Notes under the pieces: generated by a model
What the model was told of the DNA's origin: nothing
The model's input: the letters and a program-made list of their open reading frames with translations, nothing else
The model's database searches: none
Origin: Acidobacteriota bacterium
Lineage (GTDB): Bacteria; Acidobacteriota; Terriglobia; Terriglobales; Acidobacteriaceae
Assembly: GCA_028876395.1 (NCBI GenBank)
Contig: JAGWRX010000129.1
Coordinates: 1-50,877 of the forward strand
Length of the DNA stretch: 50,877 nucleotides
Direction of reading: 5' to 3'
Part shown: positions 7,969-17,306 of the stretch, piece after piece
Numbering within the stretch: position 1 is the first letter of the stretch
How the letters are laid out: every line of letters starts with the position of its first letter
Translations under genes and position numbers: made by a program

Positions 7969-9387
7969 ATGACACAACCCATCACCATTGCCGTAGTCGG
8001 CTCTGGATATGTCGGACTTGTTGCGGCCGCATGCTTTGCTGAGATCGGCCACCGCGTCATCTGCGTGGACAACGACGAAGCCAAGGTGCGCATGCTGCGC
8101 GACGGCGGTGTTCCCATCCACGAGGAGCACCTGCCTGAGCTGTTGAGCCGGCACCGCGCAGACAGGCTGGAGTTCACCACCGATCTACACGCCGCAACGC
8201 GAGTCGCGCAGGCCATCTTCATCGCCGTGGGAACGCCGCAGAGCAGCTCGGGAAGCGCCGACCTTTCCTATGTGGATGCGGTCGCCAGCGAGATTGCGCG
8301 CTCCATCGACTCCTACAAAGTGGTTGTCGAAAAGAGTACGGTTCCGGTCTACACGAACGAGTGGATATGCCGCGTGATTGAGCGCAATGGCGTGCCCAGG
8401 GACCTGTTTGATGTCACCTCGAATCCCGAGTTTCTGCGTGAAGGCACCGCCGTGGTGGACTTCCTGCATCCGGATCGTATCGTGATTGGAGCGGCAACGG
8501 AGCGCGCCTCCGAACTGCTGGCGCGGCTCTACAAGCCGCTCACTTCCGGTGACTACTATCGCGCCGCGAACGCGATACCAGGGCCGCGCGGCGAAGGCGA
8601 CCCGCCGCCCATCCTGCTCACCTCCACCAAGGCGGCGGAGATTATCAAGCACGCATCGAACGCGTTTCTCGCCACAAAGATTTCCTTCATCAACGCGGTG
8701 GCCAATATCTGCGAGGCTGCCGGCGCGGATGTGGAGGAGGTGGCGCGCGGCATTGGAATGGATGGCCGCATCGGCGGCAAATTTCTGCGTGCCGGCATCG
8801 GCTACGGCGGATCCTGCTTTCCCAAGGACGTGGCTGCCTTCCGCAATGTTGCGGAGTCCGTGGGTGTGGACTTCGGACTGCTGCGCGAAGTGGAAAAGAT
8901 TAACGAGGGGCAGCGGGAGCGCTTCTTCCAGAAAGTTCGTTCTGCGCTCTGGACCTTTCGCGGCAAAAAAATCGGCGTGCTCGGCCTCGCATTCAAAGGC
9001 GGCACGGATGACATTCGCGAGTCGCCCGCGCTGGACATCGTGCAGAAGCTGCTGGATGAAGGATGCCTTGTCAGCGCCTACGACCCGGCGGCTGAGCAGC
9101 GCGCCAGGGAAGTCATTCCTCCCGGCGAGCAAATGCGCTATGTCGATGATCCCTACGCGGCGGCGCAGGATGCGGATGCTCTGCTCATTCTGAATGACTG
9201 GCAGGAGTTTGCCGATCTCGATCTCAAGAAGCTGCACTACACGCTGCGCTACCCCATTGTGATTGACGGCCGCAACCTGTTTGACCCCTCTACGATGCTG
9301 CAGCTTGGCTTCACGTATCTCAGCGTGGGCAGGCCCGGACTCTCTCTCCTGCCCGACCCGGTAACGCCGGTTCCCTCGCGGCGCTAG
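7969..9387 (+). CDS. ugd: UDP-glucose 6-dehydrogenase
   Basis: The gene encodes 472 aa, with GAGGATTCG before the ATG. The N-terminal Rossmann fold (IAVVGSGYVGLVAAACFAE) binds NAD. The catalytic cysteine is C283 in GIGYGGSCFPKDV. The KSTVPV motif and the C-terminal UDP-binding domain (KIGVLGLAFKGGTDDIRESP) are intact. It oxidises UDP-glucose twice to UDP-glucuronate, the acidic sugar donor for many capsular and colanic-acid-like polymers. A GDP-mannose dehydrogenase can look similar, but the GGSCFPKD context and the UDP-type C-terminus favour UDP-glucose. It is the first biosynthetic gene of the locus. Confidence 0.93.
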   Translation: MTQPITIAVVGSGYVGLVAAACFAEIGHRVICVDNDEAKVRMLRDGGVPIHEEHLPELLSRHRADRLEFTTDLHAATRVAQAIFIAVGTPQSSSGSADLSYVDAVASEIARSIDSYKVVVEKSTVPVYTNEWICRVIERNGVPRDLFDVTSNPEFLREGTAVVDFLHPDRIVIGAATERASELLARLYKPLTSGDYYRAANAIPGPRGEGDPPPILLTSTKAAEIIKHASNAFLATKISFINAVANICEAAGADVEEVARGIGMDGRIGGKFLRAGIGYGGSCFPKDVAAFRNVAESVGVDFGLLREVEKINEGQRERFFQKVRSALWTFRGKKIGVLGLAFKGGTDDIRESPALDIVQKLLDEGCLVSAYDPAAEQRAREVIPPGEQMRYVDDPYAAAQDADALLILNDWQEFADLDLKKLHYTLRYPIVIDGRNLFDPSTMLQLGFTYLSVGRPGLSLLPDPVTPVPSRR

Positions 9388-9454
9388 GCAGGCGCGCCCG
9401 GCCCAGCGGGGACCAACCGTGCCGCCCTTCACAACAAGAGAGCGCGAAGATCGA

Positions 9455-10621
9455 ATGGAAAAGAGATTGCGCGTCGGCTTCGTATCCATCGAGGACGCAT
9501 CGTCGGAGGCCAGCTGGTCTGGCACTCCGCTGAACATGCTGCGCGCGCTGCGCGACTCGCCGGGCGTGGAAGTTGAACTGATCAGCCCGCTGCGACGCAC
9601 ATGCAGGTGGCTGTACCTTCCATTCAATCTATGGTCCAGGCTGACGAAGAAGACATTTGAATGGAGGCGGGAGCACCTGAGCCTGCGCTGTTTCGCCGCG
9701 CAGATTGAGCCTGTTGTGCGCAGGGAGAAGCTGGACGTAATTTTCTCCACCTCTTCGATCCCCATCACGCGGCTGACAGCATCCACGCCGGTGGTCTTCT
9801 GGACTGATGCGAATTTTCACGGCATGGACGGCTACTATACGAAGAACTTTTCGTCACGCACGCGAGCCTCGGGCCGCCGCCAGGAAGAGGCCGCGCTGCG
9901 GCGTGCGAATTTTGCCTGCTACGCATCGCACTGGGCGGCGGATGGCGCAAGGAGGTTCGCCGATCCTGAGCGCGTGAAGGTGCTGCCCTTCGGCCCCAAC
10001 CTGCCCATCCAGCACACACGGCAGGATGTGGAGACGTGGATTCGCGAGCGTCGCGAGGCGCGGCCGCGAAGTTGCACTCTGCTGTTTGTGGGCAGGAACT
10101 GGGATCGGAAGGGCGGAGACGTTGCAATCGAGACCGCCCGCAAGCTCAATGAGGCGGGCATTGCAACCACGTTGCGCGTGGCGGGCTGCAATCCTCCCGG
10201 CCCGCTGCCGCCATTCGTTGAAGCGTTCGGCTTCATCAACAAGCGCGAGCCGGAAGGCTACAAGCGCCTGATTGATCTGTATCGCACGTCGGACATCTTC
10301 ATTCTTCCCTCGCGCGCGGAGCCGTTCGGCATTGTTGTCGCCGAGGCCGCCGCCTGTGGCCTGCCTGCGCTGGTCACGGCATCGGGTGGGTTGGCCGAGA
10401 CCGTGCAGGAAGGTAAAACCGGGTTCCGCCTGCCCCTTGAAAGCGACGCCGCGCTCTGGGCCCAGCGGGCAAGGATGATCCTGGGCGCATACGGCGCATT
10501 CGCGAACGATGCGTACAAAGAGTTCGAGAATCGCCTGAACTGGTGCGTCTCCGCGCGGTCTCTTGTGGAGCTCCTGCGACACGCGGCGCAAGAGAAAAGT
10601 CGCACAATGAAAATCGCCTGA
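9455..10621 (+). CDS. Glycosyltransferase, GT4 family
   Basis: The product is 388 aa from the ATG at 9455 (MEKRLRVGFVSIED). The frame extends to a GTG at 9419, which has no better ribosome site. It has the two-Rossmann GT-B architecture. The C-terminal half carries LLFVGRNWDRKGGDVAIE and the retaining-transferase EX7E signature in EPFGIVVAEAAACGLPALV, followed by SGGLAETVQEG. The N-terminal half is divergent, as expected for acceptor recognition. It probably adds one sugar to the lipid-linked repeat unit on the cytoplasmic face of the membrane. The sugar and linkage cannot be read from sequence. Confidence 0.88.
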   Translation: MEKRLRVGFVSIEDASSEASWSGTPLNMLRALRDSPGVEVELISPLRRTCRWLYLPFNLWSRLTKKTFEWRREHLSLRCFAAQIEPVVRREKLDVIFSTSSIPITRLTASTPVVFWTDANFHGMDGYYTKNFSSRTRASGRRQEEAALRRANFACYASHWAADGARRFADPERVKVLPFGPNLPIQHTRQDVETWIRERREARPRSCTLLFVGRNWDRKGGDVAIETARKLNEAGIATTLRVAGCNPPGPLPPFVEAFGFINKREPEGYKRLIDLYRTSDIFILPSRAEPFGIVVAEAAACGLPALVTASGGLAETVQEGKTGFRLPLESDAALWAQRARMILGAYGAFANDAYKEFENRLNWCVSARSLVELLRHAAQEKSRTMKIA

Positions 10622-10726
10622 CGAGTTGAGCGGCGCAGAACAGCAACCCGAACACATGATTTGCAACTCATACGATTTCATTCACGCACGGCAGCTGGGC
10701 CAACTGGGCCAAGGAGCATACCAAAA

Positions 10727-11812
10727 ATGAAGAGAGCTCTTATCACAGGCGTTACGGGACAGGATGGCGCCTACCTGGCTGAACTCCTGCTGGCCAAGGA
10801 ATACGAGGTGCACGGCATCAAGCGGCCCACCTCGCTGTTCAACACTGATCGCATTGATCATCTTTACGAGGACCCGCACAAGGAAGGCCGTCACTTCATG
10901 CTCCATTACGGCGATCTCACAGACGGAAGCAGTCTGATTCGCATCGTGCAGGAGGTGAAGCCCGACGAAATCTATAATCTCGCAGCGCAAAGCCACGTAA
11001 AGATTTCGTTCGAGGAGCCGGAGTATACAGCCAACTCCGACGCGCTGGGCACGCTGCGCCTGCTTGAGGCAATCCGCATTGCCGGCCTGGAAAAGACGAC
11101 GCGCTTCTATCAGGCTTCCACCTCGGAGCTCTACGGGCTCGTGCAGGAGATGCCGCAGAAGGAGACCACGCCGTTTTATCCGCGCTCTCCTTACGCCATC
11201 GCAAAGCTCTATGCCTATTGGATCACGGTGAATTATCGCGAGGCATACGGCATGTATGCGTGCAACGGAATCCTCTTCAACCACGAGTCGCCGCAGCGGG
11301 GCGAAACCTTTGTCACCCGCAAGATTACCCGTGCGCTCAGCCGCATCAAAGTGGGATTGCAGGACCGCCTTTACCTCGGCAATCTTGACGCGCTGCGCGA
11401 CTGGGGCCATGCGCGCGACTATGTGGAGATGCAGTGGCTGATGCTTCAGCAGGCAGAACCCAGGGACTACGTCATCGCGACCGGCGAACAGCATAGCGTG
11501 CGCGAATTCGTTGAAACCGCCGCCGGCTTTCTCGACATGCAAATCACCTGGCAGGGAACAGGCGCCGATGAGAAGGGAATCGACAAGGACGGCAATGTGA
11601 TTGTGGCCGTTGACCCGCGCTACTACCGTCCCGCTGAAGTAGAGACTCTGCTCGGAGACGCGAGCAAGGCGAAGCGCGAACTGGGCTGGCATCCGCGAAC
11701 CACCTTCCGCGAGCTGGTAAAAGAGATGGCCGAAGAAGATTTGAAAACAGCGGAGAAGGATGCGCTGGTCAGAAAGCATGGCTACTCGGTCCTCAACTAT
11801 CACGAAAGCTGA
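10727..11812 (+). CDS. gmd: GDP-mannose 4,6-dehydratase
   Basis: The product is 361 aa from the ATG at 10727, with AAGGAG 10 nt upstream; the frame opens at 10661 without support. It is a short-chain dehydrogenase/reductase with NADP-binding [15 protein letters not shown] and the Gmd-specific [20 protein letters not shown]. The catalytic YxxxK is in [11 protein letters not shown], with the serine in QASTSELYG and the later [17 protein letters not shown] segment. It converts GDP-mannose to GDP-4-keto-6-deoxymannose, the first step to GDP-fucose. The next gene, 21 nt downstream, performs the second step. Confidence 0.97.
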   Translation: MKRALITGVTGQDGAYLAELLLAKEYEVHGIKRPTSLFNTDRIDHLYEDPHKEGRHFMLHYGDLTDGSSLIRIVQEVKPDEIYNLAAQSHVKISFEEPEYTANSDALGTLRLLEAIRIAGLEKTTRFYQASTSELYGLVQEMPQKETTPFYPRSPYAIAKLYAYWITVNYREAYGMYACNGILFNHESPQRGETFVTRKITRALSRIKVGLQDRLYLGNLDALRDWGHARDYVEMQWLMLQQAEPRDYVIATGEQHSVREFVETAAGFLDMQITWQGTGADEKGIDKDGNVIVAVDPRYYRPAEVETLLGDASKAKRELGWHPRTTFRELVKEMAEEDLKTAEKDALVRKHGYSVLNYHES

Positions 11813-11833
11813 TCCTCGGAGGACCGTGCAGGC

Positions 11834-12790
11834 ATGGAGAAAAACAGTCGAATCTTCGTGGCAGGACATCGCGGCCTGGTGGGCTCGGCCATCTGTCGCG
11901 GCCTTGAGCAGAGTGGCTTCTCGAACCTGCTGCTGCGCACGCACGCTGAACTTGACCTGGCCGACCGCGCGGCCGTGCGCGCCTTCTTTCAGCATGAGCT
12001 GCCGGAGTACGTTTTCCTTGCCGCAGCCAAAGTTGGCGGCATCCTGGCCAACGATACCTACCCCGCGGACTTTATTCGCGAGAATCTCGAAATTCAAACC
12101 AACGTCATTGATGCAAGTTATCGCAGCGGCGTCAAGCGCCTGCTGTTTCTCGGGTCCAGCTGCATTTATCCCAAGCTTGCTCCGCAGCCCATCAAGGAGG
12201 AGTACCTGCTGACCGGCCCGCTGGAGCCGACCAACCGCTCTTATGCCCTGGCCAAGATTGCGGGCGTTGAGATGTGCTGGAGCTACAACCGCCAGTATGG
12301 AACACAGTTTCTGGCGGCCATGCCAACCAATCTCTACGGGCTTGCGGACAATTTCGACCTGAACAATTCGCATGTGCTTCCGGCATTGATTCGCAAGGCG
12401 GCAACGGCGAAAAAGAATGGCGACGCCAGCATTGAAGTGTGGGGAACCGGAGCGCCTCGCAGGGAACTGCTTTACAGCGACGATCTCGCCGAGGCCTGCA
12501 TCTTTCTCATGAATCTTCCCGAGGCCACTTTTGCGACGCTTCTAAATGATCGCGAACCGCCGCTGATCAACATCGGCACGGGCCAGGATCTGACGATCCG
12601 CGAGCTGGCTCAGCTGGTGTGCCGCGTGGTGGGCTTCGAGGGTCAACTCAAATTCGACGCCTCGCGTCCGGATGGAACGCCGCGCAAGCTGCTCGATGTG
12701 ACGCGCATCCAGTCGCTGGGATGGCATGCTACCACTTCGCTGGAAGAAGGCATCCGGCGTGTCTACGCGGCGGTGGCACAGCAATTCTGA
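11834..12790 (+). CDS. fcl: GDP-L-fucose synthase
   Basis: The gene encodes 318 aa. GGAGGACC lies upstream of the ATG. The NADPH-binding motif is FVAGHRGLVGSAI; family marks include AAAKVGGILANDTYPADFI, the active-site serine region FLGSSCIYPKLAPQP and the YxxxK motif in NRSYALAKIAG. The enzyme epimerises and reduces GDP-4-keto-6-deoxymannose to GDP-L-fucose. The pair with gmd predicts fucose as a component of the exported polymer, with UDP-glucuronate from the dehydrogenase as a second precursor. Confidence 0.97.
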   Translation: MEKNSRIFVAGHRGLVGSAICRGLEQSGFSNLLLRTHAELDLADRAAVRAFFQHELPEYVFLAAAKVGGILANDTYPADFIRENLEIQTNVIDASYRSGVKRLLFLGSSCIYPKLAPQPIKEEYLLTGPLEPTNRSYALAKIAGVEMCWSYNRQYGTQFLAAMPTNLYGLADNFDLNNSHVLPALIRKAATAKKNGDASIEVWGTGAPRRELLYSDDLAEACIFLMNLPEATFATLLNDREPPLINIGTGQDLTIRELAQLVCRVVGFEGQLKFDASRPDGTPRKLLDVTRIQSLGWHATTSLEEGIRRVYAAVAQQF

Positions 12791-12871
12791 TGAAGCCTGC
12801 ATCCGGCGCATCGCCGGAGCCGGAAGGAAGCCGCAGCGCAGTCCAAAGAGACGTGGCGCCGCGAAGACTGG

Positions 12872-15172
12872 ATGACGACAACTCTGCATAATCCGCAAGC
12901 ACACAAGGCGCCTGGAGCGCCCGCCGCGGCTGCGTGCGATGTCGTCGTGGTCGGGCAATTTCCGCCGCCTGTCCATGGATTTGCCCAAGCCACAAAGGAT
13001 GTTGCGGCGCTGCTGGAGGCACGCGGACTCCGAGTCGAGCGGCTTGACCTGAAGCCGATCAAGGACCGCGAAAGCTATTTGTCATGCCTCAGGATCCGCC
13101 TGTCGCAGATTGCAAAAGCAGTGGCGGCGGTGCGAAGTGGTGCGCGGGTCTATCTTGCCTTGTCAGGCGGAGTACGGCAGGCAGTCGATTTGATATTTCT
13201 GGTTATAGGGCGCATCGGGCGCGCCAGAATCCATATTCATCACCATAGCTTCGCCTATCTTGACCGTCCGACGCTGTTGACCAGGCTGTGCTTTCTCGCA
13301 GCGGGCGAGTCTGCCACGCATATCGTGCTGTGCGGCGTGATGAAGAGGGAGTTGCAGGCGAACTACAAGATCGCGCGCAACGTTGGAGTGATCTCGAATG
13401 CATGTCTTCAGTCTGTTCGCTCTGCGCCAAGAGTCCGCACGGAGGTACGCTGCATCGGATATTTCAGCGCACTGACGCGGGAGAAGGGCATCCTCGAGTT
13501 CCTGCGGGTCGCCGCGCAGTTGGCCGAGCGTCATCCTGAATTGAAGTTCCCCATCGCCGGCCCGTGCCACGAGGCGGAGATCCTGAGCGAGGTTCAGAAA
13601 GCAAGCAGGAATTGCGCGGGCATTGACTATATCGGGCCGGTGTACGGCGAAGAGAAGAATGCTTTTCTGGAATCGCTGGACGTGCTGCTGTTCCCAACCA
13701 GTTACCGCAATGAGGCTGAGCCGCTGGTAATCCTGGAAGCGATATCCTCCGGCATTCCGGTGATTGCCCGGGAGCGCGGATGCATTGGAGAGATGCTCGC
13801 CATGAGCGACTGTCAATCCGCGGCGATTCCGCGGGAGGCGCCGTTCGTCGCAACCGCAGTGGAGCAGATTGAAAGGTGGCTCGCCGTTCCGCAGGTGTAC
13901 AGTCGCCGCTCTGCATGCGTTCTCGATCAATTCGAGCGCGTCGCAGAGCAGTCCGAGCGCGATTTCGACCGCATCTTCCTCGATGCAGCGCAGAGCCGTG
14001 CTCCCCGCCGGGAAAGCATCCGGCTGCTGCACGTCATTCAGTCAGTGAATGCGGAGTCGGGCGGGCCGATTGAAGCGCTGCTGCGCATCTCTGAGGTGCT
14101 CACGCGCCGCGGTCATCATGTTGAAGTGGTCAGTCTCGATTCGCCCGAAGAAATGGCGCATGACGCCATGCCGCTTCCTGCCGCGGGCGTTGGGCCCGGA
14201 GTGCTTCGCTACACATATACCCCGCGGCTGACCTCATGGCTGAAGAGAAATTCCGGGCGCTTTGACGTGGTGATCCTGCATGGCCTCTGGGACTACTCGG
14301 CCTTCGGCGCATGGCGCGCGCTGCGCAAGTCCGGGACACCTTATTTTGTTTTCGCGCACGGCATGATGGATCCGTGGTTTCGCGAGAAGTATCCCCTCAA
14401 GCACATCGCAAAGCAGATCTATTGGCTGCTCGGTATCGGCCGCGTGTTGCGGGATGCCAGGGCAGTTCTCTTCACCTGCGAAGAAGAAAGAGTGCGCAGC
14501 CGCGACAGCTTCTGGGGATACGCATACAAGGAAGAAGTCGTTGCCTTCGGAACCGCTGATGCAAAGGGCGACGCGAACATTGAGAAGGCAGCCTTCGAGT
14601 CCGCCATGCCGGCCCTCAAAGACAAGCCATTCCTGCTGTACATGGGCCGCATCCATCCCAAGAAAGGCTGCGATCTCGTCATTCAGGCCTTTGCGGAAAC
14701 AGTGGCCCGCAACTCAACGCTCGATCTTGTCATGGCAGGCCCTGACCAGGTGGGATGGGCTCATGAACTCAAGGCGCTCGCGAAGAAACTGAGAGTGAGC
14801 GATCGCATCCACTGGACCGGCATGTTGAGAGGCGATATGAAATGGGGCGCGCTTCGCTCCGCCGAAGCGCTGATTCTGCCCTCTCATCAGGAGAACTTCG
14901 GCATCGTCGTAGCCGAGGCAATGGCCTGTTCCACGCCCGTTCTCGTCAGCGACAAGGTCAATATCTGGCGCGAAATTCAATCCGCGAACGCGGGCATTGC
15001 GGAGACCGATGACCTGGCGGGAACGCGGAGGCTGATCACGCGATTCTGCGCCCTCAGTCAGGACCGGCGCGAACAGATGGGCGACGCCGCGCGAAGTGCT
15101 TTTCTGCGCTATTTTGACATTGAGGCCGCCACGCGCGACCTGCTCAGGGTGATTGGACCAGCACTGGAGTAG
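12872..15172 (+). CDS. Fused tandem glycosyltransferase (GT4-GT4)
   Basis: At 766 aa this is about twice the usual length and holds two complete GT-B modules in one uninterrupted frame. Module 1 (about residues 25-365) starts VVVVGQFPPPVHGFAQATKD, contains GYFSALTREKGILEFLRVA, and ends with an EX7E-like NEAEPLVILEAISSGIPVI. Module 2 (about residues 385-766) starts IRLLHVIQSVNAESGGPIEA, contains YMGRIHPKKGCDLVIQAFAE, and has EX7E in HQENFGIVVAEAMACSTPVL. The two halves are not obvious recent duplicates, because their N-terminal acceptor domains differ. It probably adds two consecutive sugars during repeat-unit assembly. The joint near residue 370-385 is Arg-rich and carries no membrane segment. 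Confidence 0.88.
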   Translation: MTTTLHNPQAHKAPGAPAAAACDVVVVGQFPPPVHGFAQATKDVAALLEARGLRVERLDLKPIKDRESYLSCLRIRLSQIAKAVAAVRSGARVYLALSGGVRQAVDLIFLVIGRIGRARIHIHHHSFAYLDRPTLLTRLCFLAAGESATHIVLCGVMKRELQANYKIARNVGVISNACLQSVRSAPRVRTEVRCIGYFSALTREKGILEFLRVAAQLAERHPELKFPIAGPCHEAEILSEVQKASRNCAGIDYIGPVYGEEKNAFLESLDVLLFPTSYRNEAEPLVILEAISSGIPVIARERGCIGEMLAMSDCQSAAIPREAPFVATAVEQIERWLAVPQVYSRRSACVLDQFERVAEQSERDFDRIFLDAAQSRAPRRESIRLLHVIQSVNAESGGPIEALLRISEVLTRRGHHVEVVSLDSPEEMAHDAMPLPAAGVGPGVLRYTYTPRLTSWLKRNSGRFDVVILHGLWDYSAFGAWRALRKSGTPYFVFAHGMMDPWFREKYPLKHIAKQIYWLLGIGRVLRDARAVLFTCEEERVRSRDSFWGYAYKEEVVAFGTADAKGDANIEKAAFESAMPALKDKPFLLYMGRIHPKKGCDLVIQAFAETVARNSTLDLVMAGPDQVGWAHELKALAKKLRVSDRIHWTGMLRGDMKWGALRSAEALILPSHQENFGIVVAEAMACSTPVLVSDKVNIWREIQSANAGIAETDDLAGTRRLITRFCALSQDRREQMGDAARSAFLRYFDIEAATRDLLRVIGPALE

Positions 15173-15228
15173 GCGGCGGATATGCATCCTCACTTGAATA
15201 CGCCGGCCTGAATATGAGGGCGGCCGAA

Positions 15229-15834
15229 ATGGATCATCGCATGGCCGTGGTTCCCAAACGCAAGTATCAGCAGCTCGACCAGTTCAGGATGCCGCCGGGG
15301 TTTCGCGGCCGCTCTGCTGCCTATGTGCAGTTGTGGTGGTGCGTGCAGTCCACGCTGTTCGCGCTGTCACCCCAGGTCATGTACGGATGGAGACGATGGC
15401 TGCTGCGGATGTTCGGCGCCAGCATCGGCAATGGCGCAGTCATCCGCCCAAGCGTCCGCGTGACATATCCATGGAAGCTCAAGGTTGGCGACCACTGCAT
15501 GATCGGCGACAGCGTTGAGCTGTATACGCTCGGCGCAATCGAGATAGGCGATTGCGCCGTCATCTCGCAGCGTTCCTATATCTGCACCGGCTCACATGAC
15601 TATACGCGTTCAACGTTCGATATCTGCGCCGGCAAAATCGTCATCGAATCGGAGGCGTGGCTGGCCGCGGACGTCTTCGTGGCCCCCGGCGTGCGCATCG
15701 GACATGGAGCGGTCATCGGGGCCCGCAGTTCGGTTTTCCACGACGTGCCGCCGGGCACGCGCTCTGTCGGCACTCCCGCGCGCGTCGTGGGAACCCGCAC
15801 AATGCAGGATCAGGCTCCGCATGGATCCTCTTAA
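15229..15834 (+). CDS. wcaF: WcaF-like acetyltransferase (hexapeptide repeat)
   Basis: The product is 201 aa from the ATG at 15229, which has GAGGG 9 nt upstream; an ATG at 15214 is the alternative. The N-terminal part (LDQFRMPPGFRGRSAAYVQL and FGASIGNGAVIRPSVRVTYP) matches the colanic-acid acetyltransferase WcaF group. It is followed by left-handed beta-helix hexapeptides (VGDHCMIGDSVELYTLGAIE, IGDCAVISQRSYICTGSHDY, WLAADVFVAPGVRIGHGAVI). The catalytic His is likely the one in TGSHDY. It would transfer acetyl from acetyl-CoA to a sugar of the repeat unit, probably fucose by analogy with colanic acid; the acceptor is inferred. Confidence 0.85.
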   Translation: MDHRMAVVPKRKYQQLDQFRMPPGFRGRSAAYVQLWWCVQSTLFALSPQVMYGWRRWLLRMFGASIGNGAVIRPSVRVTYPWKLKVGDHCMIGDSVELYTLGAIEIGDCAVISQRSYICTGSHDYTRSTFDICAGKIVIESEAWLAADVFVAPGVRIGHGAVIGARSSVFHDVPPGTRSVGTPARVVGTRTMQDQAPHGSS

Positions 15835-15882
15835 GGTGAAGAGCACGCATGCAAACGATGCTGAAGTCGCACGGCGCAGTGG

Positions 15883-17298
15883 ATGCTGGAGAGTGAGTTG
15901 ATCGTGAGCGGGCTACTGCGCGACCTGCGCGGCAAACGAGACGGCAGTTACAGCGCCCGGCGCAGCAATCTGCTGCGTCTTGCGGTGCTCAGCAGCGGCC
16001 TCAGCAAAGTGACCGCCGTGGGCCTGCAGGGGCTGGCGATTCCGCTTGTCTACCACGCGCTGGGCACGCACCGGTTCGCCCTGTATCTGCTGCTCACAGC
16101 GGCTCTGGCCACCATCACGCTGTTGCAGTTTGGCGCAGGTCCGGGGTTGACGCAGGCCATTGCCAAGGCGCATGCGCACGGAGACAGCAATGAGGAAGGC
16201 GGCGCTTTGGCGTCGGCTTTTGCGTTCGCTATCGCCGCCGCGGCGCTCGGCGGAGTGATCTGCGTGCTGCTGGTCAGGCTTGTGCCGGCCGCCACGCTTT
16301 TTGGAGCAAGCTACGCCGGCGACCAGGCTTTGATCATCGACACCGCGGACGCGGTGGTGCTGGTGATGGCTCTTGCATTGGTTCTCGGCGTTGTCGATTC
16401 GGCCCTGGCGGGCTATCAGGAGCAGGTGGCGACGAACCTGGGAATGTGCATTGCCAACGTCATCAGCACCGCCGCCCTTATCGTTCTCTGCCGGTATCAT
16501 CAGCCGACGATCGTGCAGGTCATGCTGGTTCTATATGGCGGCGCAATCCTAAGCCGCTTTGTCAACCTGGTCGTGCTGCTGCTGAAGCGCCCTTATCTGC
16601 TGCCCGGTTTCATGCACATGAACCGTCGCAACCTCGGCCTCATGATGCACACTGGAGTGGCCTTCTGGCTCATCCAGGCTGCAGGCGTCCTGGAGCAGCA
16701 CGGCGGCACGTACCTCATGGCACATCTCACCACGCCGCATGCCACGGATCTTTTCGGAGTCATCTTCCGCGCGGGCAATCTGATCAGCTCAGCCATCGGC
16801 ATCTTTACGCAGCCCTTGTGGCCTGCCTTTACCGATGCCGTTGCGCGGCACGACTCCGGCTGGGTCCGCCGCGCTGCCGCAAAGATCAAGCGCATCGTCA
16901 TGTCGATCGCAGGGACTCTCGCCTTCCTTATGGTCACCATTGGCCCGTGGACCATCGAACACGTATGGCGCGTCAGCATCACCGGAAGCCGCCTGGCTGT
17001 GATCATCATTGGTGTATACGTTCTGTTCAACCTTTGGACCCACTACCACTACATCCTGCTGATGGGACTGGATCGCGCATGGACTGTCGCCGGGCTCGTG
17101 CTGATTGAGAATTGCACCATGCTTGCGCTCGGCGTTGCATTGGTTCCTCGGATGAATGCATCGGGGATGGCGGCGGCATATCTTCTGGCAAGCGCTCTGC
17201 TGCCCGCCTGGCTTTTGCCGCGCATTCTCAACGGCCGCATGAACGATATTGCACAGAGCCAGGCATGGCCGTCTGCGGTACGTGCGCAACAAATATAA
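15883..17298 (+). CDS. Wzx-type polysaccharide repeat-unit flippase
   Basis: The product is 471 aa with about 12-14 hydrophobic segments (for example AFAFAIAAAALGGVICVLLV, ALALVLGVVDSALAGYQEQV and LAVIIIGVYVLFNLW). It belongs to the MOP-superfamily polysaccharide exporters (PST/Wzx type) that move undecaprenyl-linked repeat units across the inner membrane. The N-terminus of about 45 residues is charged and cytoplasmic. The start at 15883 has only a weak ribosome site; a GTG at 15904 is possible. It is flanked by an acetyltransferase gene upstream and a glycosyltransferase gene 8 nt downstream. Confidence 0.85.
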   Translation: MLESELIVSGLLRDLRGKRDGSYSARRSNLLRLAVLSSGLSKVTAVGLQGLAIPLVYHALGTHRFALYLLLTAALATITLLQFGAGPGLTQAIAKAHAHGDSNEEGGALASAFAFAIAAAALGGVICVLLVRLVPAATLFGASYAGDQALIIDTADAVVLVMALALVLGVVDSALAGYQEQVATNLGMCIANVISTAALIVLCRYHQPTIVQVMLVLYGGAILSRFVNLVVLLLKRPYLLPGFMHMNRRNLGLMMHTGVAFWLIQAAGVLEQHGGTYLMAHLTTPHATDLFGVIFRAGNLISSAIGIFTQPLWPAFTDAVARHDSGWVRRAAAKIKRIVMSIAGTLAFLMVTIGPWTIEHVWRVSITGSRLAVIIIGVYVLFNLWTHYHYILLMGLDRAWTVAGLVLIENCTMLALGVALVPRMNASGMAAAYLLASALLPAWLLPRILNGRMNDIAQSQAWPSAVRAQQI

Positions 17299-17306
17299 GA
17301 GGGTGG

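Noticed and set aside
10682-12373. 563-aa minus-strand frame across gmd and fcl
   Set aside because: It lies opposite two unmistakable sugar-nucleotide genes. No domain is recognisable in it.
12872-15172. Double glycosyltransferase as a frameshift or read-through artefact
   Set aside because: The frame is continuous with normal composition across the joint and both modules are complete, so a real fusion is the simpler reading.
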